This document shows positions 1 through 5,043 of a stretch of 6,600 bases of DNA, piece by piece. The first letter of the stretch is position 1. Every line of letters starts with the position of its first letter. The translations under genes were made by a program, and so were the position numbers. Below the pieces are notes generated by a model. That model was not told the origin of the DNA, did not search any database, and saw only the letters and a program-made list of their open reading frames with translations. The DNA is taken from NCBI GenBank assembly GCA_029571495.1, contig JAKPSO010000820.1, forward strand, positions 1 through 6,600, written 5' to 3'. The DNA comes from Pseudomonadota bacterium (GTDB taxonomy: Bacteria; Pseudomonadota; Gammaproteobacteria; Burkholderiales; Casimicrobiaceae).

Positions 1-418
1 CGAGAAACTCATCAAGCGCAAGCTCGACGAACAACCGATGCCCGATCTGTCGCGTTACGGCGAGCGCTACGGCCCGCGTCGTGAGCAACGCGAAGGTGGC
101 GAAGTGCGCCGCGCGCCCACTGAGCCGCGTCCGTTGAACGACCGCAGCCCGCGCGACAAATCTCATTTCGACCTCAATCCCGATCAACCCGTGGCACCCA
201 ACGCTCGCGGCGCACGCGGCGCTCGCCACATGGTCAACGGTCGTCGCGTGATGAACGAAGTGTGCGCCCTACTCCGCGCGCCGGTGCGTCCGCAGCGCGC
301 GACACCTGCGCTTGTGCCAGCGCCTGTGCCTAGCGCTATCGCAGTCGAATCAGAAGTCGTTGCCCTCGCGCCTATCGCCGCAGCCGAGACCGTGCATAGC
401 GCCGCCGCCACGGCGTAG
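1..418 (+). CDS. C-terminal tail of a probable DEAD-box RNA helicase (RhlE-like), 5' truncated
   Basis: The reading frame is already open at base 2 and runs to the TAG at 416-418, so the gene starts outside the window. The first visible residues, EKLIKRKLDEQPMPDL, resemble the end of the helicase core of RhlE-type DEAD-box proteins, where an 'IEKLI' segment precedes a variable tail. The rest is a basic, Arg/Pro/Ala-rich, low-complexity tail, rich in RR and RG near its start and alanine- and valine-rich at its end. Such tails are common in these helicases and usually contact RNA. Family knowledge: RhlE proteins unwind short RNA duplexes with ATP during ribosome assembly and RNA turnover. None of the ATP-binding or DEAD motifs lie inside the window, so the assignment rests on a short segment plus the tail. 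The internal ATG at 38 is not a credible start because the coding frame extends upstream of it. Confidence 0.6.
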   Translation, partial: EKLIKRKLDEQPMPDLSRYGERYGPRREQREGGEVRRAPTEPRPLNDRSPRDKSHFDLNPDQPVAPNARGARGARHMVNGRRVMNEVCALLRAPVRPQRATPALVPAPVPSAIAVESEVVALAPIAAAETVHSAAATA

Positions 419-426
419 TTTTTACG

Positions 427-912
427 ATGTCAGCGCTGTCCCCGTCCGCACAAAAGGTGCAAAACGCGCTCGCCGCCGCCGGTAGCGGCGCAATGGTCAC
501 CGAACACGAAAACCCTGGCCGTACAGCGGCAGAGGCCGCCGAACTGCTGCGCTGCGACATCGCGCAAATCGCCAAGAGCATCATCTTCAAGAACGCGACG
601 ACAGGCACCTCGGTGCTGGTGATCACGAGCGGTGCCAATCGCGTCGACGAAAAGAAAGTCTCCGCGCTCATCGGCGAAAAACTCGCCAAAGCCGATGCCA
701 ACTTTGTGCGCGAACAAACGGGCTTCGCCATCGGCGGTGTGCCTCCGATTGCACACGCAAATCCCGGCACGATTTTGCTCGACGAAGACCTGCTGAAGTT
801 CGCCACCGTATTCCCCGCTGGCGGTACGCCACACGCGATGTTCGAAGTCGATCCGATGGAACTCGTTGGCTTAAGCGGCGCGCGCGTTGCGGATGTAAAA
901 CTAGCGCGCTAG
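427..912 (+). CDS. YbaK/EbsC-family aminoacyl-tRNA deacylase-like protein
   Basis: This 161-residue protein matches the size and layout of the single-domain YbaK/ProX/EbsC family, which hydrolyses mischarged aminoacyl-tRNAs in the cytoplasm (for example Cys-tRNA(Pro) or Ala-tRNA(Pro)). Visible marks are a conserved lysine in IAKSIIFK (Lys50), the position of the family's essential lysine, and a glycine-rich GGVPPIAH loop (residues 103-110) equivalent to the GGVSP.G loop of the substrate pocket. The C-terminal part contains an FPAGGTPHAMFEV segment that is also typical. There is no membrane segment or signal peptide. The start ATG lies 8 bases after the preceding helicase-like stop codon, so the two genes are probably cotranscribed. 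No strong Shine-Dalgarno sequence is visible. The substrate (Pro-, Cys- or other tRNA) cannot be told from sequence, so no gene symbol is given. Confidence 0.88.
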   Translation: MSALSPSAQKVQNALAAAGSGAMVTEHENPGRTAAEAAELLRCDIAQIAKSIIFKNATTGTSVLVITSGANRVDEKKVSALIGEKLAKADANFVREQTGFAIGGVPPIAHANPGTILLDEDLLKFATVFPAGGTPHAMFEVDPMELVGLSGARVADVKLAR

Positions 913-1001
913 TTACAGCAAGTAAGCGTGAGCGGTCGGCATGTCACCTTGCCGCGTCGAATATGGTGCCAGCCTCGGTGCGCCCGCCGACGTGCACAGC
1001 G

Positions 1002-1029
1002 AAAACCAAATCTGCGGCGTTCGCGTATG
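1002..1029 (+). promoter_or_regulatory. Candidate ECF-sigma promoter (autoregulatory) upstream of the sigma gene
   Basis: AAAACCAAAT (1002-1011), an 11-base spacer and GCGTATG (1023-1029) lie 27 bases before the sigma-factor ATG. The same two blocks with exactly the same spacing occur upstream of the ferritin-like gene on the other strand. Read as AACC-N16-CGTATG, the element has the usual ECF layout of a -35 'AAC' core and a -10 'CGT' core. The predicted transcription start is near 1036-1039, leaving a leader of about 20 bases. Recognition by the sigma factor encoded here is inferred, based on the common autoregulation of ECF sigma genes. Confidence 0.6.
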
Positions 1030-1056
1030 TATTGCTGAGTCTTTTCGAAGTCCGTC

Positions 1057-1746
1057 ATGCATGCCCTTGCCACAGCGTCGGTTACGCACTATCTTCCACG
1101 GATGGTGAATTCTGCTGGTCTTGTTTCTTCTGCTGCAAAGTCTCCGCTCGTGGACCTGATCCTGCCCTCCGCAGCATCAGATGCACTCGTTGAGCGAGAT
1201 CGTGTACTCGCGTCGCTCGTCGCACGCATGGCGCAAAAAGATCAGGCCGCGTTGAGCGAAATGTTCGACATGACGGCGAAGCGCGTGTACGCGTTCGCAC
1301 TCAGAATTGTGCGTGACGCGGGCCTTGCGGAGGAAGTGACCGATGACACGCTATTTCAGGCGTGGCGCGAAGCGAATCGTTTCGATGCTTCGCGCGGTAA
1401 GGTCATTACGTGGCTGTTGACCATTTGCCGCTCGCGTGCGCTCGATGCGCTGCGTCGCGCGGATGTGGCCGACTGTGTTGAAGACCCTGACGAATTTCGC
1501 TCGCAGGAGGCGAGCCTCATGGCCGAACCTGAACAATTGATCGGTCAGTTCGAAACCAACAGCGCGGTACATGCTGCGCTACTTTTACTTCCCGCAAAGG
1601 AGCGGCAAGCCGTGAGCCTCGCTTTCTTTCGCGGCCTTACTCACCAAGAGATCGCAGAGCATTGGCAGATGCCGCTCGGTTCGGTCAAAACCCTGCTTCA
1701 TCGCGCGTTCGGCGAGCTGCGCACCGCACTGGAGTCGCAACGATGA
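1057..1746 (+). CDS. ECF-family RNA polymerase sigma factor (group 4 sigma-70)
   Basis: The protein would redirect RNA polymerase to stress-specific promoters. Region sigma-2 spans about residues 55-135 and contains RVYAFALRIVRD, the acidic AEEVTDDTLFQAW and the TWLLTICRSRALDALRR helix that contacts the -10 element. Region sigma-4 spans about 171-226 and holds the helix-turn-helix LTHQEIAEHWQMPLGSVKTLL (residues 194-214) for -35 recognition. There is no sigma-3 domain, as expected for ECF factors. The N-terminal extension before sigma-2 is long (about 50 residues), so the start is uncertain. ATG 1057 has a weak GAAG at 1047-1050. ATG 1102 (residue 16) is in frame but has no better ribosome site. 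The stop overlaps the next gene's start (ATGA), indicating translational coupling to a cupin protein, the usual place for an anti-sigma factor. A candidate ECF promoter at 1002-1029 suggests self-activation. Confidence 0.93.
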   Translation: MHALATASVTHYLPRMVNSAGLVSSAAKSPLVDLILPSAASDALVERDRVLASLVARMAQKDQAALSEMFDMTAKRVYAFALRIVRDAGLAEEVTDDTLFQAWREANRFDASRGKVITWLLTICRSRALDALRRADVADCVEDPDEFRSQEASLMAEPEQLIGQFETNSAVHAALLLLPAKERQAVSLAFFRGLTHQEIAEHWQMPLGSVKTLLHRAFGELRTALESQR

Positions 1747-2276
1747 GCCCGCACAACACCAACGAATCTATGAACGCCCGCGACCTCGACACCGCTTTCC
1801 CGACCGACCTTGAAGCACCGTTCGCGGAGGCCGTGCGCCAAGCGCCGCTCGATCCCATGGCCGAGCGCTTCATGAAGTCGCGCCTACTTGCACGCGTTGC
1901 CGAATCCGAGCGCGGCACGGTCACGAACACTGTGCGACCGACCGACGGCGAGTGGGAACGCTTCAGTCCGCGCATCAAAATGAAAGTGCTGCGCCGCGAA
2001 CCCGACGGTGGCAGCATGAGCTATCTGCTTAAGCTCGAACCGGGTGCGTTCTTGGTGCCGCACAAACACGCCATCGACGAAGAATGTGTAGTGCTCGAAG
2101 GCGAAGTGACCATAGGCGACGAACTCGTCGGCCCCGGCAGCTACCATCTCGCGCCGCGCGGGTTGATCCACCAACCGATCCGCTCCGAGCGCGGCGCCAC
2201 CCTCTTCGTGCGCGGCAAAGAACCGCATTGGCGCGACACGGCGTTCAAGGAAACCTTGCGCTCGATACTGCGATAG
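1743..2276 (+). CDS. ChrR-like cupin protein, putative anti-sigma/sensor partner of the ECF sigma factor
   Basis: This 177-residue protein is coupled to the sigma gene by an ATGA overlap, which sets the start at 1743; the frame is open further upstream but lies inside the sigma coding sequence. The C-terminal half (about residues 65-160) is a cupin of the ChrR C-terminal type: a VPHKHAIDEECVVLEGEV strand pair, GPGSYHLAPRG, and a final histidine. Likely metal ligands are His107, His109, Glu113 and His143. Family knowledge: in ChrR-type proteins a zinc-binding N-terminal domain holds the sigma factor and the cupin domain senses singlet oxygen or peroxides. Here the N-terminal 60 residues contain no cysteine and no H-x3-C-x2-C motif; the only cysteine is Cys115 in the cupin. 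A short PMAERFMKSRLLARVAE helix (38-54) remains. It may bind sigma by a zinc-free mode, or it may be a sensor without anti-sigma activity. No signal peptide or membrane segment is visible. Confidence 0.85.
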   Translation: MSPHNTNESMNARDLDTAFPTDLEAPFAEAVRQAPLDPMAERFMKSRLLARVAESERGTVTNTVRPTDGEWERFSPRIKMKVLRREPDGGSMSYLLKLEPGAFLVPHKHAIDEECVVLEGEVTIGDELVGPGSYHLAPRGLIHQPIRSERGATLFVRGKEPHWRDTAFKETLRSILR

Positions 2277-2585
2277 TGGCCTCTTGCGAGCTTCCGCGAC
2301 GGAACTCAGACGATGATCGTAAGCCTGGCTCGCAAAGCAACAGCTTTTTAGGCCTATCGACCAGTGGGAAAGGATTTCACCCACGTTTCGTGGCATCTCG
2401 ACTGCAGGCATAAAACGCGCTGCAACGACCGTGCGACGGTCGTTTCTGGTCGGAGCTGTTAAGAATCGACCATCCATGTCAGCGTAAACGCGACATCGAT
2501 TCAAGTCGCTCCCGCAAGTACCGACACGCGCGGTCGGAGGTGCGAGCGCTCCTTGACCGAGGCAGAGCACTCGCGCAGCGCAGCG
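2277..2585. other. Intergenic region between convergent genes, no gene seen
   Basis: These 309 bases separate the plus-strand cupin gene from the minus-strand cytochrome gene. I see no gene with family resemblance on either strand. Open frames crossing it are antisense or out-of-frame extensions of the neighbours. It contains the perfect hairpin at 2424-2444, listed separately. It also holds two small mutually exclusive stems: GTGGG at 2364-2368 can pair with CCCAC at 2380-2384, and the overlapping CCACG at 2381-2385 can pair with CGTGG at 2389-2393. A further weak stem, CCGAC 2521-2525 with GTCGG 2533-2537, lies near the cytochrome stop. Confidence 0.6.
2424..2444. terminator. Perfect inverted repeat, possible bidirectional terminator
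   Basis: AACGACCGT (2424-2432) and ACGGTCGTT (2436-2444) are exact reverse complements around a GCG loop, giving a 9-bp stem. The position between two convergent genes fits a shared terminator. The T-run after it is poor on both strands (only TTTC on plus), so it would be a weak intrinsic terminator. It could instead be an mRNA 3'-end stabiliser or a protein-binding palindrome. Confidence 0.4.
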
Positions 2586-2948
2586 CTATTTCTGCGTTTG
2601 CAAATAATCAACGATATCGACGCGATCAACGGCGTCGCTCACGGAGTAGCCCATGCGTTGCCCCGGTATCAGCGCTTCGGGATTCGTCAGCCATCGTTGC
2701 AAGAGCGCCGCGTTCCACACCAACGCAGAGCTTTTGAGCGCGGGCGAATACTCGAAATCTGCGACGCTTGCCACCTTGCGCCCGACCACGCCGCGATGCG
2801 CCGGACCGACGCGATTGGCGTCAATGCTGTGGCAGCCGATGCAGCGGCTCTCATACAACGTCTTGCCGCGTTGTGGGTCGGCGTGCACCGTCGTGAGCGG
2901 CGTGCCGACTACGAGCAGCATTGCGAACATTCGGCGAACGGGTGGCAT
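2586..2948 (-). CDS. Small periplasmic class I c-type cytochrome
   Basis: This 120-residue electron carrier is exported to the periplasm. Residues 1-23 form a Sec signal peptide (basic MPPVRR, hydrophobic core, cleavage after VHA). The mature part carries one heme-binding CIGCH motif (residues 36-40, His40 axial) and a likely second axial ligand Met99 in IPGQRMGY. VGPAHRGVVGRKVAS and the W...WL.NP spacing are typical of the cytochrome c2 / short class I group. The ATG at 2946-2948 has GAGGT upstream on the minus strand at good spacing. It lies 92 bases downstream of the ferritin-like gene on the same strand, but a strong intrinsic terminator sits between them. It would therefore be expressed by read-through or from an unseen promoter. 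The redox partner is unknown; the nearby exported ferritin-like protein is a candidate by context only. Confidence 0.93.
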   Translation of the reverse strand: MPPVRRMFAMLLVVGTPLTTVHADPQRGKTLYESRCIGCHSIDANRVGPAHRGVVGRKVASVADFEYSPALKSSALVWNAALLQRWLTNPEALIPGQRMGYSVSDAVDRVDIVDYLQTQK

Positions 2949-2981
2949 AGGAAGACCTCGCAGCTACAAAAAAAATGGGCG

Positions 2982-3010
2982 AAAAAAGACGGCTGGGAGG
3001 AACAGCCGTC
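2982..3010 (-). terminator. Strong Rho-independent terminator after the ferritin-like gene
   Basis: On the minus strand, GACGGCTG (3010-3003), a 7-base loop TTCCTCC and CAGCCGTC (2995-2988) form a perfect 8-bp stem. Six T follow directly (2987-2982), and a second run of eight T lies at 2975-2968. It is 30 bases past the ferritin-like stop codon and only 33 bases before the cytochrome start codon. The loop contains CCTC, which could pair with the GAGG of the cytochrome ribosome-binding site. Such a pairing is possible on paper only. Confidence 0.88.
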
Positions 3011-3040
3011 AAGGGGAGAAACGCGATCAACGCAAAGCGA

Positions 3041-3619
3041 TTACGCGCCGAACGAGAGCGCACTCGCAGGCAACGGCCGGCCGAGGGCATTGGTCAAAAT
3101 CGTCCAATGCATCGCCTCGTCGGCAGCCAGACGCACTGCCACTTTCGCGAGCGCGGAGTCTTTGAACGACGGGATCACGCCGATGTAGGCGTTGGTGGCA
3201 CCCAGCTCCAAACGCGCTGCGAGATCGAGCACGTCGCCTTGGTTTTTCAGCGCCGCAGCATTGAGCGCTTTCGCGTACTCATCGAGCTTCTTTTCTTCCA
3301 CCGGGCGACCGCCCAGCTTCTGAATCGTCGCGATCAACGCATCACGATGCTGCTTGTGATGCGACTGAAACGACACCGCGATATCGAGCACGGGCTTTTG
3401 CAGCAGACCACTGCCTGCGCCCAACTGATACGCGTTGATTGCCTCGTGTTCAAGGCCCAAAGCGACGTTGAGAATGCCGACATCGGCGCTCGGATTGGCC
3501 GCCATGCCTTGCGCCAGCGCGGTGTTGCCCGCGAGTAGCGCAACGGTGCCAGCGGAAAGCATGGTTGAGGTCGCGAGAAAGCTGCGACGCGATACGGGGG
3601 ATTGAACGATCAGTTTCAT
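3041..3619 (-). CDS. Tat-exported ferritin-like domain protein
   Basis: This 192-residue protein has a twin-arginine signal, SRRSFLA at residues 10-16, followed by a hydrophobic stretch and an ALA|QG cleavage site near residue 36, so it should be folded in the cytoplasm and exported with any metal bound. The mature part is predicted four-helix, of the Ferritin_2 / DUF4439-like kind. LEHEAINAYQ (Glu57, Glu59), FQSHHKQHRDAL (His88, His91), LELGATNAY (Glu138) and ADEAMHW (Glu168, His171) place Glu and His residues where a di-metal site would sit. Members of this family are common next to stress sigma factors or cytochromes, but most have no known reaction. The ATG at 3619 is preferred because AGGAG lies 5 bases upstream; a GTG at 3625 overlaps that site. 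A candidate ECF promoter lies about 40 bases upstream and a terminator follows the stop. Confidence 0.9.
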   Translation of the reverse strand: MKLIVQSPVSRRSFLATSTMLSAGTVALLAGNTALAQGMAANPSADVGILNVALGLEHEAINAYQLGAGSGLLQKPVLDIAVSFQSHHKQHRDALIATIQKLGGRPVEEKKLDEYAKALNAAALKNQGDVLDLAARLELGATNAYIGVIPSFKDSALAKVAVRLAADEAMHWTILTNALGRPLPASALSFGA

Positions 3620-3624
3620 AAGCA

Positions 3625-3629
3625 CTCCT
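3625..3629 (-). promoter_or_regulatory. Shine-Dalgarno AGGAG that fixes the ferritin-like start
   Basis: On the minus strand AGGAG is followed by TGCTT and then ATG (3619-3617). The alternative in-frame GTG (3625-3623) overlaps this site and therefore cannot use it. Confidence 0.8.
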
Positions 3630-3656
3630 GGTGAAGAAAGTTTGCAGACGCTGAGC

Positions 3657-3684
3657 CATACGCATGCGGGTCGAATTTGGTTTT
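3657..3684 (-). promoter_or_regulatory. Candidate ECF-sigma promoter upstream of the ferritin-like gene
   Basis: Read on the minus strand, AAAACCAAAT (3684-3675), 11 bases and GCGTATG (3663-3657) repeat the element found upstream of the ECF sigma gene, with the same spacing. In all, 20 of the 28 positions are identical between the two copies. The -10 block ends 37 bases before the ATG, giving a predicted leader of about 30 bases that contains the AGGAG site. I infer that the sigma factor in this window recognises it. Confidence 0.6.
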
Positions 3685-3710
3685 GCGACCGGCGTGCCTA
3701 CGGCGATAAT
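3683..3710 (+). promoter_or_regulatory. Candidate sigma-70 promoter of the GNAT gene
   Basis: TTGCGA (3683-3688), a 16-base spacer and GATAAT (3705-3710) match the -35 and -10 consensus at 4/6 and 5/6 positions. The -10 ends six bases before the ATG at 3717, so the normal start of transcription falls on or next to the start codon. The -35 shares bases 3683-3684 with the -35 block of the divergent ECF promoter. Confidence 0.5.
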
Positions 3711-3716
3711 CTTCAA

Positions 3717-4199
3717 ATGACCACCTTCACCATCCTCCCTGCCACGCGCACCGACGCGCCCGCGATTCACGCGCTCGTGCGCGAGCTCGCCGTGTACGAA
3801 AAACTTGAACACCTGATGATCAGCACGCCCGCTGACTTCGAGCGCGAGCTCTTCGACACCGGCGCAGTCATCGAAGCCATCGTCGCGAAAGAGAACGATG
3901 TGGCTATCGGCTTCGCCCTGTACTTTCACAACTTCTCGACCTTCCTAGGCCGCAAAGGCCTGTATCTGGAAGATCTGTACGTCAAACCCGAATGCCGCGG
4001 CAAGGGCTACGGCAAAGCGCTCTTAGTTCGCCTCGCGCAGATCGCAGTGGAACGAAACTGCGGCCGCTTCGAATGGAGCGTGCTCGACTGGAATACGCCG
4101 TCGATCAAGTTCTACGAAGCCATGGGCGCCACCGTCATGCCGGAATGGCGCATCGTGCGCGCGACCGGGGATGCGTTGGTGGGGTTGGCGGGGAGGTAG
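3717..4199 (+). CDS. GNAT-family N-acetyltransferase, diamine/thialysine acetyltransferase-like
   Basis: This 160-residue cytoplasmic enzyme should transfer acetyl from acetyl-CoA to an amine. The full-length pattern resembles the SAT1/SAT2 (spermidine/spermine or thialysine N-acetyltransferase) branch: an N-terminal ATRTDAPAI strand-helix, AVYEKLEHLMIS, the FYFHNFSTFLGRKGLYLEDLYV-like central strands (residues about 66-89), the acetyl-CoA pyrophosphate loop RGKGYGKA (94-101), and SVLDWNTPSIKFYEAMGA, with Tyr133 in the place of the usual general acid. The true substrate cannot be read off. The start at 3717 is chosen because family similarity begins there and upstream residues are unlike the family; an in-frame ATG at 3642 would add 25 residues that overlap the promoter region. 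There is no Shine-Dalgarno sequence, and a good -10 sits six bases upstream, which suggests leaderless translation. It is divergent from the ferritin-like gene. Confidence 0.9.
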   Translation: MTTFTILPATRTDAPAIHALVRELAVYEKLEHLMISTPADFERELFDTGAVIEAIVAKENDVAIGFALYFHNFSTFLGRKGLYLEDLYVKPECRGKGYGKALLVRLAQIAVERNCGRFEWSVLDWNTPSIKFYEAMGATVMPEWRIVRATGDALVGLAGR

Positions 4200-4231
4200 G
4201 AAATGTGTGCCGCTCGCGCTAGGGCAGACAA

Positions 4232-4963
4232 ATGCAAGGAAAACAAAAAGCTATGATCCTGATCGACCTATTCAAAGCCGTTGTTGACGCGTTACCGAAC
4301 TCTCGCGCGGCTCAGGGTGCCGACAATGATGTTGAATTCACAGGCCAAAACCTGCCAAACGTGCCCCAGACTGTCACATGCAACGACATTTCTGTCTTCA
4401 CGCGTCAGTTCTATCGTGGGAATGGCACCATAGACAACATTCGCATCGTGCTCGACCGCCAATCAGCCACAGCGCTTGGTTTGTGGATTCTGGCGTGCAA
4501 TTTGCAACGGAAGCACGACGATTATTGTTTGGTACTTTCCGCACCCACGAGCGACGTGAAGAAAATTGTCTGTGACGTTAAAACCATGCGACGAAATGGC
4601 GTAAACATCGTGTCCGCAAACCTCGTGTGGTCACCGGGCGCACATGACGAGATGAAATCAGAGACGGACCTTTGGCCGTTTCTAAATCAGAAAGCCAACA
4701 TGTGTCTTGTCAACAGCGAAGACGATTGGGCCGATGAATTGTCAAATCGAGAGATACTCAAGGGGTTCGGTGCTCTGGGGGCATCGTGCATGATGGCTAC
4801 GTTTTTCTTAGATTTTGGCCTTGAGTCAAGTGCAGACAACTACACCTACATCAAAGACAACAATCAATCTTGGCTAGTGGACGAACACTCATGCGAAGCG
4901 CGCGTTGAGGTGTCTGAGGCTTGGACCGGAAGCTACCTATTTAGGCGCCCGACGACGCAATAA
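4232..4963 (+). CDS. Hypothetical protein, unrecognised, lower GC than its neighbours
   Basis: I do not recognise this 243-residue protein. The start at 4232 has AGGG at 4221-4224, seven bases upstream; a second ATG at 4253 is possible. It appears soluble, with no clear signal peptide or long membrane helix, and has seven cysteines (the first four at 50, 89, 99 and 114) that form no CxxC pair. The middle looks alpha/beta, with strands such as YCLVLSA and GVNIVSANLVW, followed by an acidic C-terminal third (LNQKANMCLVNSEDDWADEL, FLDFGLESSADNYTYIKD). Base composition differs from its surroundings: 4801-4860 has 23 G+C of 60 and 4681-4740 has 26 of 60, against 37 of 60 at 5401-5460 in the next gene. 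Codon choice is more AT-ending. It begins 32 bases after the GNAT stop codon and ends at a cluster of inverted repeats. This suggests acquisition by transfer. The long undisturbed frame with a ribosome site supports a real gene. Confidence 0.7.
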   Translation: MQGKQKAMILIDLFKAVVDALPNSRAAQGADNDVEFTGQNLPNVPQTVTCNDISVFTRQFYRGNGTIDNIRIVLDRQSATALGLWILACNLQRKHDDYCLVLSAPTSDVKKIVCDVKTMRRNGVNIVSANLVWSPGAHDEMKSETDLWPFLNQKANMCLVNSEDDWADELSNREILKGFGALGASCMMATFFLDFGLESSADNYTYIKDNNQSWLVDEHSCEARVEVSEAWTGSYLFRRPTTQ

Positions 4964-4978
4964 CCGCGCGGTTGTTGC
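4957..4978. repeat. Hairpin over the stop codon of the hypothetical gene
   Basis: GCAATAACC (4957-4965) pairs with GGTTGTTGC (4970-4978) through nine pairs, one a U-G wobble, around a GCGC loop. The TAA stop (4961-4963) lies in the 5' arm. No T-run follows, so it is a weak terminator at best. Confidence 0.55.
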
Positions 4979-4984
4979 ATCGCC

Positions 4985-5016
4985 CGTCGGGTGGGCAACT
5001 TGTTGCCCACCCTACG
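4985..5016. repeat. REP-like strong palindrome between convergent genes
   Basis: GGGTGGGCAAC (4989-4999) and GTTGCCCACCC (5002-5012) are exact reverse complements. They are extended by CGT/ACG (4985-4987 with 5014-5016) after one mismatch. GGTGGGCA...TGCCCACC palindromes of this style occur as dispersed repeats in many proteobacterial genomes. It lies between the hypothetical gene (plus) and the Bug gene (minus). No T-run follows on either strand, so a role as transcript-end structure or as a mobile repeat is more likely than classical intrinsic termination. Confidence 0.65.
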
Positions 5017-5043
5017 ACCGGTTCTTACTACACCACTACTTCG

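Noticed and set aside
963..1193. Plus-strand frame of 76 codons before the sigma gene
   Set aside because: It runs through the candidate ECF promoter and into the sigma coding sequence in another frame, and its composition is unlike a protein.
1662..1742. Upstream extension of the cupin frame into the sigma gene
   Set aside because: It lies wholly inside the sigma sigma-4 coding sequence. The ATGA overlap at 1743 gives the normal coupled start, and the extra residues resemble no domain.
1884..2570. Minus-strand open frame of 228 codons
   Set aside because: It is antisense to the cupin gene, where high-GC codon bias keeps shadow frames open. The translation has no recognisable family and no fitting ribosome site.
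2553..3188. Plus-strand open frames opposite the cytochrome and ferritin-like genes (also 2653-3165 and 2975-3538)
   Set aside because: They are antisense to genes with clear heme and Tat motifs. The translations are Arg/Ala/His-rich with no domain.
3450..3929. Minus-strand frame of 159 codons across the ferritin-like start and the GNAT gene
   Set aside because: It is antisense to GNAT and crosses both candidate promoters. No family resemblance is visible.
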